A DNA stretch of 64,000 bases from Terfezia claveryi (GCA_015179025.1 WHUX01000031.1:248001-312000), one strand, 5' to 3'; shown: positions 21,770-33,120, counted from the first letter of the stretch. Numbers and translations: made by a program. Notes: generated by a model not told the origin, from the letters alone.

Positions 21770-24340
21770 ACCCTAATACATAGGGGCTATTATTTCAATC
21801 CCTGTCAATATAAAGTGGAGGGTACGCTGTTCATCTATTGCTCTGAAATTCCTCCCAACCCTTAAGACATAGGGGAGAGAGTGTCCCTTTAGGGTGAGAG
21901 ACAGACTCACCCCTCGCCGTTTATAGTTTTTGGTTCTGGTGGAAGAATCTTTTTTCGCCCTAACTGGCAATAAGAAAATTGAGAGGTTTCGCTGAGGCTT
22001 TCTAGCAAAAAAAGGGGGCTAATAACTTAACTTTTCTTCCCTTGCCTATGGGAACGGAGGCTCTTCCCTTTTCATCCTTCTTGACCCCAATGTGAGAGTA
22101 TCGGAGCTTTTTACGTGTAGTCGTAGGAGGGCTCTTCGAGTGTACTAAAGTGAGACCTTTCTTCCTGTCCCAGCATCTATATCTCTGATATTCAGGGTTG
22201 CTTTCTAATACTTTTCTGAATTGAAGGTCAACAGGTCAGTGTCTCAAATCGCTATTATTTATGTTCGGTAAGAGGGCGTTCCCTCTTCTCAGAAGGCATG
22301 TCCCTCATATTGGAAGTTATTCTAGTTGCTCTCAAGCGAGAAACCTAGAGAAAATGGTAGGCCATACAAATTTTTTCATTTCCCCATCTCTCTTTGCTTT
22401 GTGGGTAGCCCCAAACTGAACGTCCTTCTTACACCGATTCCCCTGAGACTACCCAGAACCATGTTCGGCGGAATCGAAGAATACATGCCTGTGTTCATTT
22501 AACTCTCTCTTGGGACCAGGCAAAAACCTTTTGAAACACACCGTCAAATCAAATTTATTCCTGTTCTTCTCAGTGAGCTGAGCATGAGGCAGTTGGAGCC
22601 TACGAGGCTCCATCATTTTATCTAGTCAAGGAAAGAAGGGGTGTAGCTCATGTGGCGAAGTCGATCTTGATCAGAGCTGTGCAGGCACCGCTCCAGCCTA
22701 CGTACGCCCAAAAGCCATGGTGATCTAGCCACACAAGAACAAGCGGCGAAGGATGCGGCGTACATACTGTACACATAGACCATGTATGTAGTCTATGTGA
22801 GCGATCAGTACACCGATGAAGTTGTGAAGGTACGCTATGTCCCCTATCTGTTGCATATATGCGGGACTGATGCGCGACTGAAGCGGCTATCTTACTGACT
22901 TTTGGGCGAGGACTGTAAATACCTGCCAGACCCCCTCTACTTCCAAGGACTTTAGGGTAGTACTAATGCCGTTATGGTGGTCATAAGTCCCGGGACCACC
23001 ATAAGAAACTGGTGAGAACTGATCTTTGACCTTCAGCCGGGTACGACCGATCAAAAGCAGCAACCTGCCCCGGCGCTCCCTAAAGCGATGCTCTTTAAAG
23101 CTCCCTTCCTCGGGTAGAGTTCTTCGCGGGATCTAACGCCATTGCGCAATGCAGCTTCCCGTTTTCTCCCGGCTGTGCACAGCCAATTCATGTGGGAAGG
23201 GAGATATACAGGTGGATAGAAAGAACACCATAGTTACACTGTAGGCGGCGGTGAACCATCACTGATCATCGTGAAGTATTCTCTTTTTTTTTATACCCAT
23301 CATTAGGGACGGTCCAGTTACGGATGGCCCTAAGATAATTAGAGATATCTTAATTGATTTCTCAAAGATCCACCAGGCCTTCCGACCGCCGTCAAGGTGA
23401 TTCACCAACCGGTACTTCCCGATGCTTGAATTGGCAATAGCCAGTATTGTCCAATTGGAGCCCATGAATGGGCAGCCTATATGAGTCCCTTTGACCTTTT
23501 TCATTCATATGGTTTGGGTAATTCCAACCAAGGTCCAGCGGCGAAATTTTAAATCCTCGGGTGTCCAGCCAAAAACTTGGTAGGTGAGGGGCATCAATCG
23601 TAAGGAAGTGCCCACCCCAACGAAAATATGTGGACTCCACTACGATGGCCTTCAGGAAAGCAGTTGTCCCCCCTGTGTGAGGTTCTGAAACAGTTTTGAA
23701 ACATAAATATTGCAAAAAGACTTCAGGGTATAGGAGAATGCTGGGTTGTGGATGATACGCGCTCTCATTCCTTTTGCACGATAAAGGATGAAGAGTAAAA
23801 ACCCTGTTGGAATGCCTCTAGCCAATGGGGGGTGGGGCCAATTGCAATATTCTGCAGTTATCTTCTGTGGACGCTCCACTGAACCATTGGGCTGTGGTAG
23901 TAAAGGCTTATAAAACTGTCTCTTTTTTGGGGGGATAACTCAGCCTCGTATTCAAGGTATCTTGCCTGTGACGAGTATCTGTCTTGACACTCGAACGCAA
24001 CCATCAGTGGCCCCTAATTTTGATAGGAGGTTTATCAGTCAAGGATATGGAATTGACTCACAACTGGACAATCAGTATTTGATTGTGGCAGGGTTAAGGT
24101 TTCAACCCCCACATCATACATCGAGGTACCCACAAACTACCCAATCAGCTGCAATAAAGTCTCCTCAAATAGGAACACCATAGTCAATGCTTCCCCAGAC
24201 TGGTGAGGGGGGAAGCTTGGGACCAAAGTCTGGGAACTTCTGCCAAGACTAATTACAAGGGGATTGTTTCGAAACATCAAAAAACAGCATTCGAAGTCTG
24301 CTGTGTTAACATCATATTGACTATATGGAGAGAAAAGGCT
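21770..24340. other. Long intergenic stretch
   Basis: No gene supported. A hairpin with an 11-bp perfect stem (TTATGGTGGTC at 22972-22982 against GACCACCATAA at 22994-23004) stands out. Minus-strand frames between 23250 and 23880 show fair length but no motif, and two frames would need joining, so I leave them unannotated. Confidence 0.4.
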
Positions 24341-24383
24341 CAATTTTTGTGGTCTGGTTGGCACAACCCCCCCTAAATTGTTG
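24341..24383 (+). repeat. 25-nt insertion starting TGGTCTGGTTGGCAC
   Basis: Insert 24350-24374 runs on into a C-rich tract after GGCACAA. Flanks CAATTTTTG and AAATTGTTG match at 7 of 9. A longer, older form of the microinsertion. Confidence 0.5.
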
Positions 24384-24408
24384 GCATGAGCTGAAGGCCT
24401 GTTGACGT

Positions 24409-24493
24409 TAGCCTCGTACCCAGGTTAATATTTTTGTAGTGTTCGTGACTCGCAACTCCCCCCATAGTCAACAGACTGATTTGTACGAGGCTA
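24409..24493. mobile_element. 85-bp MITE with 11-bp ends and 9-bp duplication
   Basis: TAGCCTCGTAC (24409-24419) is repeated inverted as GTACGAGGCTA (24483-24493), perfect over 11 bp. Flanks TGTTGACGT (24400-24408) and CGTTGACGT (24494-24502) match at 8 of 9. The end begins TAG, like the microinsertions, and the duplication is 9 bp, so the same type of transposase is likely. Confidence 0.8.
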
Positions 24494-24703
24494 CGTTGAC
24501 GTGACAGTTATCATGTATTACCTATCCGTTTGAGCGTTCTGATAACACATGGGCAGGGTTGTTATCATCCGGTCAACCGGACAACAGATGCTTTGAACAC
24601 TACTTTGAACTGCTCGACATGATCCCCACATTCAGGTCATAGCCTTAGGATGGTCGCCAGTTATTAGAATTTCTAAACAAAAAACCCGACTACATACGGA
24701 GAC

Positions 24704-24731
24704 AGGTTTAAACAACCAGACAAGGTTCAAG
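24704..24731 (-). repeat. Decayed microinsertion CAACCAGACA
   Basis: Insert 24713-24722 between AGGTTTAAA and AGGTTCAAG (7/9). Probably an old copy. Confidence 0.4.
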
Positions 24732-24954
24732 CATGCACGGCGGAGCTCACTGGCGCTCCTGACGCCAGTTCCAGCTCTATTGATTCTCCTGAAGCCGGGG
24801 TAAACGGTTAGGCTCGGAATATCCTTTGAAGACAAGGTTGGGGTGCCCTCTGTGGATGAATCGTGACCTATGTCCCAAGGGTTAACTTCGAGCGAGTTAC
24901 CAATGTCAGGAGATGATTAGCGGAACCCTGGATAAAGTTCCGTCTATTAGGGTT

Positions 24955-24983
24955 CTCTACTGATAACCGGACTACTCTACTGA
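24955..24983 (-). repeat. Microinsertion TAACCGGACTA, perfect 9-bp repeats
   Basis: Insert 24964-24974 (11 nt; one base differs from the usual core). CTCTACTGA flanks both sides without mismatch. Confidence 0.85.
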
Positions 24984-25011
24984 CTGGAAACCTTCTACTG
25001 ATTGGTTACAC

Positions 25012-25041
25012 CCCGCCTACTAAACCAGACTACCCGCCTAC
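25012..25041 (-). repeat. Microinsertion TAAACCAGACTA, perfect 9-bp repeats
   Basis: Insert 25021-25032 (12 nt). CCCGCCTAC flanks both sides without mismatch. Confidence 0.88.
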
Positions 25042-25156
25042 ATGCTTTGGATATGGTGAAAGCTTCAATGAATGGAACAAGTAGGCTGGGTAAAGAGGGC
25101 CCTTAACGGGGGGGTACATTTCGTGGGTCTAGCTAACCCGGGTCCTCTAGAAGATT

Positions 25157-25184
25157 GATTGGTGGAACCAGACTAGATTGGTGG
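25157..25184 (-). repeat. Microinsertion AACCAGACTA, perfect 9-bp repeats
   Basis: Insert 25166-25175 is exactly 10 nt. GATTGGTGG flanks both sides without mismatch. This is the cleanest minimal example. Confidence 0.9.
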
Positions 25185-25226
25185 CAAATCAATGGCGAGG
25201 ATGACTGGACCATGTCTGGCTGATTG

Positions 25227-25254
25227 CTTCCCGAGAACCAGATTACTTCCCCAG
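25227..25254 (-). repeat. Microinsertion AACCAGATTA with 9-bp repeats
   Basis: Insert 25236-25245. Flanks CTTCCCGAG and CTTCCCCAG (8/9). Confidence 0.78.
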
Positions 25255-25373
25255 AAGCTTCCGGTTGCCCAAAAGTTTTTAGTGATCATCACTGACAGAA
25301 CGAGAGTAGTCACTCTAGATGACTTGTCGAGCTGACTACGTCGTTCACCTTTGCTCACCAAAATTCTTTCCTC

Positions 25374-25432
25374 ATCAAAACACTACCGGTAGTCTGGTTG
25401 TCAAAATAGTACCAACCAGGCTAATCAAAACA
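25374..25432. repeat. Double microinsertion with three target copies
   Basis: Target copies ATCAAAACA (25374-25382), GTCAAAATA (25400-25408) and ATCAAAACA (25424-25432). Between them lie CTACCGGTAGTCTGGTT (25383-25399) and GTACCAACCAGGCTA (25409-25423), in opposite orientation. Two hits on the same target would give this layout. Confidence 0.65.
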
Positions 25433-25584
25433 CAACCGTGGTGCATTTCAGGTTGCATTTGACTCTCATTGTACAGTGAATCAGATCGTGTTACGACCTT
25501 GGCGAAGGTCAACGGTCTCAACTTTATTTGAATCACCTACAGTTGTTTTACGATGGCGAGTCATAATATTCGGGCTGTAGAGGA

Positions 25585-25592
25585 TATAAAAA
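25585..25592 (+). promoter_or_regulatory. TATA box of the 25.8-kb gene
   Basis: TATAAAAA within GGATATAAAAAGAGG, about 205 nt upstream of the ATG at 25797. A start near 25615-25625 would leave a 5' UTR of about 175 nt. Confidence 0.55.
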
Positions 25593-25796
25593 GAGGGGTG
25601 GTTACCCTACTGCGGCTTCCTCTCTCTGGTGCATTTAAGTAACGAGAAACCAAAACATACAAAGACTACGACTGCACGATAAGAGAAGGTACCTAGGCTT
25701 CATTCCATCCTATAACCTTGTCCACAGATTGCTAACACCGTTGAGAAAACAGTGGAGAATTGGCCTTGGAGCTTTCGTCTTTAAGGCGAGAATACC

Positions 25797-26903
25797 ATGT
25801 CCCAACAACCAAGCAAAAGGAAGAAGTTCGCAAGGAGTTCCGATGCTCACACTCTACCAGCCACCTGGGTTGTAGGATATTCTCGAGTAAATGAGCTCCA
25901 AGGTCAACGGGGAACTGGGAGTTCGAATGCCGCAGACTTTCAACCAAATGAGGGCCAAGGCCAACAGAGAACTGAGAACCTGAACATCACGGGCCCAATA
26001 GCCGTTTCTATCCAGCCTATGTCCAATATCCAGCCTCATATACATGCGCATTACGTAGCACCCGGCCCGCAAGTGGGCAGTCCTCCAGTCTCCAATGACC
26101 GGAATGCCCAGCTGCAACTGGTCTGCCCCGCTTGGGATCCCCAAATACAGCATATCATGGACATGGGGTTTCGGCAGGGATTTCTCCAACTGGACAAGCT
26201 GTCTATGCCTGCGGCGCCCAACGTTATGCAGGATATTCCTCAGATATGCGTCAACAAGGTCAGGTTCCTTCTGCAGGATTTCAATACTTCACTGGGAACA
26301 ACCCGCCGACTAGTTGCAGAAACCTTCCGTGTGTTTGCCTCCCCTCCCGGTCAGCAACCAGTTTGTCCAGCTCCAGGAGCAAATCTGGCTCACCTAGCTA
26401 TTTATCAGGATTTCAGGCTTTGCGCCTTAGTCCTCAATATCTTGCATGACACTGAAACGGCTCTTACGAATCACTGCTCCAACCCTTCTGCCCGGCTCTG
26501 CAGGACCTTACTTCTACGCTATGCATCAACATTCATAGCTTCGGAGTACGTTCTTTCATGGTACCATGTTTTTCGAACCGATGGAGTGGATAGGTTCGAT
26601 ATGCAACTCTATCTAAACCGGGTGACCCAATTACTCTGCGCTAGACTCGCCATGGTGCCCGCCCTTTTCCAGCAACGTCGATGGTTGGAAGTATTCCCAC
26701 CTCAGGGTCCAGGAATGGAAGTCGAGGTGAATGCTGGGGCTGGTTGGGATTTGAGCATGGCTACAAGATTGGATCTTTTAAAGCTACTGGCAGAGTACTC
26801 TGTCTATAGTGTTAATAACTATACGTGTGGGTATTTGGTCAGCCTGATGGAAGCGGGGAATCCTGCCTCCGAAATGTTCCGTCAATGGTCATTCCGTGGA
26901 TAG
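25797..26903 (+). CDS. Unrecognised 368-aa protein
   Basis: Single exon, ATG at 25797 in context ATACCATGTC. The N-terminus has a basic cluster (SKRKKFARSS) that could be a nuclear localisation signal. Residues 15-115 are Gln/Gly/Pro-rich and look disordered. From about residue 120 the protein becomes helical, with segments such as LLQDFNTSLGTTRRLVAETF and CRTLLLRYASTFIASEYVLSWYHVF. No catalytic motif, signal peptide or membrane segment is clear. I do not recognise the family. A good TATA box and uninterrupted length make it a credible gene. A hydrophobic frame overlaps its stop region; see next entry. Confidence 0.68.
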   Translation: MSQQPSKRKKFARSSDAHTLPATWVVGYSRVNELQGQRGTGSSNAADFQPNEGQGQQRTENLNITGPIAVSIQPMSNIQPHIHAHYVAPGPQVGSPPVSNDRNAQLQLVCPAWDPQIQHIMDMGFRQGFLQLDKLSMPAAPNVMQDIPQICVNKVRFLLQDFNTSLGTTRRLVAETFRVFASPPGQQPVCPAPGANLAHLAIYQDFRLCALVLNILHDTETALTNHCSNPSARLCRTLLLRYASTFIASEYVLSWYHVFRTDGVDRFDMQLYLNRVTQLLCARLAMVPALFQQRRWLEVFPPQGPGMEVEVNAGAGWDLSMATRLDLLKLLAEYSVYSVNNYTCGYLVSLMEAGNPASEMFRQWSFRG

Positions 26904-26907
26904 GGTT

Positions 26908-27111
26908 ATGCTCGGCGCGATAGTGGTGATTAGTTGCTGGCATACGTCCAATATCTTCTCATTAGTACTGAATGTCGCATGGTGGGCTAAGACTTTACCT
27001 GCAGCTGGTGGGTTAGTTATACTGGGAATAGGGATTTTACTTTCTTTCATTTCTTTCTTCGATAAATTCACAATATTGCTTGCGCTGTTGCGAAGTTGTT
27101 ATGGTTTATAA
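26908..27111 (+). CDS. Small hydrophobic ORF, possible C-terminal exon
   Basis: 67 codons from ATG 26908, in another frame just after the stop of the 368-aa gene. It encodes two to three hydrophobic stretches (MLGAIVVISCWH, AGGLVILGIGILLSFISFF, TILLALL). It could be a separate membrane microprotein or an alternative 3' exon giving the upstream protein a membrane anchor. No clear splice junction linking them was found. Low confidence. Confidence 0.3.
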   Translation: MLGAIVVISCWHTSNIFSLVLNVAWWAKTLPAAGGLVILGIGILLSFISFFDKFTILLALLRSCYGL

Positions 27112-27119
27112 GCCATGGA

Positions 27120-30100
27120 TGACAACGTTTTACATAGCAACTGCAATGACATTTGAACAAGATGACTAAAAAAATCTGTCACCTTTTCCTTGACTGATGT
27201 GATGTGCACTGAGTTAAAACCACAAAAGATGGCCACAATTCGATCTTAGCCCTTAGACGTTGATAATCAATATCGCAGCATGAGACGTTAGGCTCTTGAC
27301 ACATGAACGTCATTGAACTGGTGCGTAACATGTTTATATGTAATATATTTATGCCGACAGGGCGTCCCTGTCGATAAGATCACTAGGAAAGTACAACTAC
27401 ATAAAGAGCTCACACGGTGAGGTGCCAAAGGATGATGTTCCTTCATTACCATATAGATATAAATTGCAACTAAGGCTAAAATGTTAAGAATATTGCCACT
27501 ATAAGAGATGTTCTTATTTTATATTGGGGGGTTATCGAATACATTCTTATATCTACAGTGCGTTGGGGGAAGTGTTCCCACAAACCTGTGGCGTTGACAT
27601 CTGGTACACCTCCAGACACAGCTGCACTTACCGGTAGGTCTCAAGGGTGGTTAAAGGGAGAGGCTTATGTTTTTACTAAGGGGTCATTGTGGGCATAAAT
27701 ATATGCAATGCATCAAATATTGAGCGAGATAAACATCCCAAAAATGCTATTCGAAGTAGTCGACCTACAAAAATCACAGATGAGATTGATCGAGTGGTCT
27801 TACTGTATCATTAAAGGAGATCGCTCAATAACTAAGCTATCTCTTCCTCAAAAGGTTGACATTTAAATTAGGAATAAAAATGCAACTCTTCAAGTCACAC
27901 CTAACATTGCACTTTGAACATAATATTAACGGGTGTGTGGACACCATCACTCACGCACTGTAACAGGTGGTCCAATGGACTGCACATCATAGTAGGTAGG
28001 TATTTACATCTCAAGCTGTAATTCTTACTCTGCATCCTTGCTCAACTTCACTTATGCACACTCGCAGAGATCCTGCTCATCGCTTGCAAATAATGAATTA
28101 TGTTTATAAAAAAATAGGAAAAAAGGAACCCTTTCATCGAAATATATCCTCACCATTGGGGGGATTATCATATAACCATGTGTCACTAGGCAATACATTT
28201 ATCCCCTTTTTTTTCTTCCCCTTTTTTACATCTCTAATTATTTTCCTTCTTATCTACATGTATTTATTGTGGCGGGGTTGAACAGTTGCGCACTGCACAG
28301 AAAAATATATATTTTTTTGAAGGTTCCCGTGTTCTCACCCAGACTGATTTATATGTTCGTAGGTTAGATAGACAATAATCAAGGATAAATTCGACTGAAC
28401 TGCATCAGGGAGGCTTTTGCACTTTTGTTGTTGAAATGAGTGCCTGAGCGATTTTATCCATGATTATGGGATCCTTCTTTGTTGCACTACCACGATTCTC
28501 TCTCCTTGGCAATTATGCGTCTACATTTTGGAACCGCAAGCCTCGTCAGGGAAGCGTTGCAGATATCTGACATCATAACTCATTAGATACATGCCAGATG
28601 TGGAATATAACGATCCATTTGGGGAGGGGGGGCGCTCCGCAGTATACTTCTTCCATAGTCTGGTTGGCATCTCCTTCAACACGGCCTGGCAAAGCTTGTG
28701 CACCTCTGTAAGCTATCATATCACATACCTCCAAAACGAGTTAACTAATCATGATGCAAGGAGTTACTATAACTATCTGCCTCTTGGTACATTGAAGGGG
28801 TATTTAGGTAACCCTCAGCCAGACTGTACTATACAATCACTAGGCAAAAGGGAACAGGACCAAAATTTAGATATGAGAGATTTAAAGGGGGTATGACAAT
28901 GCCAGAGTTTTACTGATTTAGACCTGGAGGGCAAGTGAAACCGAGTGCGGCAATATGTGGTATTCTAACTGAATGTCTCGAAACCGCATGTGAGACAGAT
29001 CTATAAAATTCACCCAGAGAGTGTTATTAGAGCTGCGTATTGGCTACGGGTCCAGGATTTCTTCCAGGCTGGAAGCCTCTACGCCTACTCACACCACTCC
29101 TGAACCACTTCTGCACCTTCCGGCCCCATGCCCAATCCACCACGCACACTCTAAGGTACGGACTACATTCTGGGTCCTTCGCTCTCCCAATTACATGCAG
29201 CCACGCTCTCTGCGGACCTCTATGCATTGTGATATTGAGAGGCTTTAAACCACCCGGTTGCTCCATTCTAGATATGTAGGCCTTGAAGGCTTGACGAATC
29301 CCGGCCGGAGCTGCGACATCAGGTCGTGGCATCCGCCTCCCGATCCATGCTGCCACTGTCGCCTTCCTATTAGCATTCTCGTTCCCTTCAACCCCTGAAC
29401 GCCTTTAATATTTTTCATAGTTTTGTTATATAGATCGCCAAGTTGCATTTTCTAACAAGCAAGGCTTCCGCAATGATATGCCTCCGACAGCCAGTTGTCA
29501 GTTGGATCTATAAAGTAACTGTCGTCCTACCACTCTCTTATTCGCTCTACAAGTTATTACTTGAAAATAAAGTGGCACTGGCACCATACTACGTCCCCTC
29601 GTTATACCTATATATATCACCTCATTTCGCTCCTTTTCGAATTTTTGTTACCTAACCCTGCAGATCCTACCGCATGTACTCCAGACTCACCCAGGTACAT
29701 CAGCTGTCTCACAGGATTCATGATCGACTTCCATTGTCAACTCAAAGTAAACTCAAAAACCTTACTGAGTAACCCACCGAATATTTGTTTCAGGCTTTTT
29801 ACTGTTCACCTGAGCCATTTTACTACAGCACAATCTACGAAGACGTAGGGACCACGTGTAGCACGGACTATGGAAAATACTAGGGCCACAACACCGCAGC
29901 TACAGAACTTTCGGATTCTTGCGGCAAGAAACGAAAATGGACAAGGTAATGATACTACAGAGGACTCTCGATACAATCATATCGTTCGGACCGGGAGAAG
30001 TATGCTTGTAACCAATATATGCTTATAGCAAGAGAAAATAGGTAACTATAAAATGAGGTTAACTAGCGCTAGGAAATGTTGTGGAATAGGCTTATGAATC

Positions 30101-31055
30101 CAAGCAGAGCATATAAACAAGAAATATCCAAACGAGAGTAGTAGGTGTGGAAGCGGGAATGTCAAGGAGAGGAGGCACCAGAAAGCTCAGTAATCCTGCG
30201 CTGAACATGCAGTCGCCTGCATTGAATTTCTAGAGTCTCAATAATTTTTCTCCTCACGCTGTAGAACATCTTGTAGGTCCCTGATATTGGCTGTAGGTTC
30301 AGCTTGAAGAGAAAAGGGGAGTAATCCTTCAATATGCGCGGGCGCTACCCTGAGGTGTTTTGGTCAAGCTCCGTCCATGCCTGATGCTGTTGGACAACCG
30401 AAGATTTGGAAGAAGGGGCCATTGTTTTCACAGTCAGTATGTATACATCATCGGATCACTCGGTCTGATACAAAACCAAGTAAGCTAATTTGACAGTGAA
30501 CAGGTGATATGAAATCGAGAGTGCATCATCATTTGACATCTACGACCATAGACTGAAGAAAACGAGGCATCCCGTCCGCTCTGCCATATCTAAGCTTCAG
30601 ATCGCCAGGCTAGTACTGCAGTGGGTGACCATGCGGGAATCCCTGGTGTTGTAGATTTTTTTGACTTCCGTTTTGTCTACATATGTCCACCACGATGATT
30701 GTAATGGTACTCCCATCCCAATGCCGATATTCCCCAAATCCCGAAACCATAGCATCTCTTGAAATTTCTCGTAAGTCAATAAGTACGAATAGGGGTATTC
30801 AATCTTAAAATAATCAAGCGATTAAATTGAAAATTGTACTTAATCGACGTTCTAAGCCGAAAATATTCGTTCCAGATTGAGCGGCCCTCGATCATAGGAT
30901 TCAGTTGTTATCGCATTAAGATTGTTCTCAGGAGATGCAATTCTACGGGGTAATTTCTTATCGATAAGAACCTATTTGTGGTTTAGGTAGCGCTTCTCTC
31001 GACACCAGCATATGTATGGTGACTAAGCGAAAAAAATAAGAATATTCTTGTATCC
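27120..31055. other. Long intergenic stretch, 4 kb
   Basis: No gene that I can support. Two overlapping minus-strand frames at 29027-29448 (VAAWIGRRMPRPDVAAPAG; CSPYLRVCVVDWAWGRK) have a protein-like composition and could be an old retroelement fragment. GTATGCTTGTAACCAATATA near 30002 recurs at 31156, marking a dispersed repeat. Confidence 0.35.
28647..28679 (+). repeat. Microinsertion TAGTCTGGTTGGCAT, decayed flanks
   Basis: Insert 28656-28670 (15 nt). Flanks CTTCTTCCA and CTCCTTCAA match at 7 of 9. Confidence 0.5.
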
Positions 31056-31066
31056 AAAATATGCTT

Positions 31067-31129
31067 TTTTTTATTTTTATTTTTTTTAAATACTTGTTAC
31101 TCCTATGCGGCCCCATTAGGAGGGCCATG
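31067..31129 (-). mobile_element. 63-bp LINE tail with 11-bp target duplication
   Basis: Minus-strand remnant from CATGGCCCTCC to an A-rich tail. AAAATATGCTT flanks it perfectly at 31056-31066 and 31130-31140. Although extremely truncated, it has a complete target duplication, so it is an insertion and not an erosion product. Confidence 0.85.
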
Positions 31130-31544
31130 AAAATATGCTTATTTACTATGTGGGACCGGCGAATGTATGCTTGTAACCAATATATGCTTATATCCGGTAT
31201 GCTTGTATCGAAAGACCTCTGTATATCAATGTCGTCTCACGAGGATAAACTGTACATATCTAACTGCTACATCACCCTAGATATTATATCATTTCCTGGC
31301 CCACATGCCCGAAGGCGAAGCAACTGCGTGCATACATGTATATCCCACCCTTGCCGAGTGTAGGCACAGACCAGGAAGCAGTGTACGTACACCACAACCA
31401 CGCCCAGAGGCGGTTACTGTACTGGACCGTCTAATCAACCATGGGTGCATCGCCACCGACCTCAGGACCTGGGAGGAGGTCCAAACAGTGTGGATGCACG
31501 TTCCCGTTAAGAATGGTGGTGGGCTGGGTTTGTTGATAGCGTTT

Positions 31545-32066
31545 TTTTTATTTTTTAAAAATACTCCTTACTCTCCCAGTAAGGGGACCATGAGGAGCCA
31601 CCCGGAAGTCCAGGTGGATTCAGGACTGTTTGATATACTCGGTAAACATAAGCTCATACATGTGCTATTCAACAAATTCATGTGTATCCATGTGAGTATT
31701 CATGTGAAGGAGAGGATATCATGTATATATACATTCTATTTCCCCACGTATAGAGAGAAGACAGACAAGCTAGACATACAAGCAAGCAATACGATCTCCA
31801 TATATGTATCACACATACCTAAACCCTGCGCACAACGAAGGCAAGTTAATTTGCCAGGTCCGCGCCTATATACCGCCAAATAACGAGCAACAAAAATTAT
31901 ACCGCAAAATAATGAGTAACAAACTAAATCAGCAAGAGGACAGGTAAAGGAAAGTATGGTAGAGCTAACAAAACAAAAGTGTCTAATCTGACTCAAAACT
32001 CCTACAAAGAAAGTGTAATAGTGATACCTGACCGCCGTACTAAAATGGCGTGGTTGCTCCTTCCCA
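31545..32066 (-). mobile_element. 522-bp LINE copy with 14-bp duplication
   Basis: TGTTGATAGCGTTT occurs at 31531-31544 and at 32067-32080 without mismatch. Between them, on the minus strand, are about 210 bp of 5' sequence, the GGACCTGGC block, the hairpin module and an A-rich tail ending at 31545. About 210 bp at 31628-31838 have no counterpart in other copies and split the module between CAGGAC and AGGCAAGTTAA, so something inserted into this copy later. Confidence 0.82.
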
Positions 32067-32121
32067 TGTTGATAGCGTTTAAACTGCCAGGTACCGGTAT
32101 ACTGTTTGCGGGCATTTAGTG

Positions 32122-33120
32122 CTAGTGATTCATTAATACAAATCTATATGAATTCCTAAACAATTTAATTATATCCAATAGCCCCACGTTACCAACAGGA
32201 GGTCTGTTCGGCCACATGACTTTGCCTTTGCCCGGTGTGCTTCGGGAAAAACTCTGAGGGTCCCCCGGGGGCAACTGTTCTTGAATCGTAGACTGCAGGT
32301 CCACCTCTTCTGGATAATCCCACTCTTCGTCATCCTGCGGTTCCGACATTTCCGCGGTCCACACGCGCATTACGGCAGCTTGGAGGACACGTAGGTCGGG
32401 GTGAGGAAGGGGATGGTAAACTGGGTTATTCGTGGTTAGGGTAATATGAACCCCGTTTCCAGCAATTGGGTACGAGGGAGGCGATGCCTCCTGGAGTGCC
32501 GTCGCGTGCATCTGGTGAGGTATAAGCCTGAGACGTCAGGGTCCGAGTCCTTCAAGATGGGAATACCCGGATCTAGCCTTGCATCAGATCCCAAGCATCT
32601 TCTTGTAAGTCGTTGCCATCCCTTACGCCCGCTCCTGGCCGACTACCTGTGAGCCAGGAGAACCGCACGTCGTACATCGGTGGACCATTGAATCCCAGCC
32701 AAGGGGTCCCCAACAGGTTCCAGCACAATGTATCCCGACCCGAAATAGTAGTGGGCATCTGCATCTAGGCATAACAAGTTCTCGACGCGATCGATTTGAT
32801 TGCGTGAACTATGACCCTGCAGCAGTATTGTTCCAAATTGCGCACCACTGATAGGCCTGCGAATACCCTTAGGAAGACTTCGATGTTGGGCATTGTTTGC
32901 TGCGATTGGCCTCCTAACTCTCCTACAGAGAATGGCACAATATGAGTAACTCGTGGGAGAATTCGGCAGGTCAGCACGAATGAGTTGTTATCTCGCGCTG
33001 ATGCCTACCAGTGGAATGTTAGGGACGCCCAACCTTTACCACCAGAATACTTACTAGTTCTCCAATAGTCGTCGTTGATCGTGATGCAGGGTTGGTCTCT
33101 GCTTGTATTCTCACAGCAGT
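32122..33120 (-). CDS. HNH-family fungal protein, interrupted
   Basis: Likely member of the fungal HNH_2-type nuclease-like family; cellular role unknown. The coding blocks on the minus strand are as follows. One exon ends at 33055. A 50-nt intron (33054-33005, branch CCTAAC) follows. The next exon carries RDNNSF and CRILPRVTHIVPFSVG, the family HIVPFS motif. A block with IDRVENLLCLDADAHYYFGSG, the second His motif, runs to 32647. A 119-nt intron (32646-32528, branch CTGAC) follows, then a last exon with GVHITLTTNNPVYHPLPHPDL and an acidic tail to 32122. The two motif blocks lie in different frames. Either a 50-nt intron at 32866-32817 restores frame, at the cost of a conserved-looking helix, or there is a 1-nt frameshift. 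The 5' end beyond 33120 is not resolved and has in-frame stops. May be a pseudogene. Confidence 0.68.

Noticed and set aside
23250..23880. Minus-strand frames as a copia-like or LINE endonuclease remnant.
   Set aside because: No catalytic motif could be aligned by eye and the frames would need joining without signals.
24955..25432. Cluster of short repeats as a CRISPR-like array.
   Set aside because: The conserved part is only about 10 nt, orientation and spacing vary, and each copy is flanked by its own direct repeat. The organism is eukaryotic.
29027..29448. Two overlapping minus-strand frames as a gene.
   Set aside because: No recognised motif, no clean splice junction to join the frames, and no start context. 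Noted only as a possible retroelement scrap.
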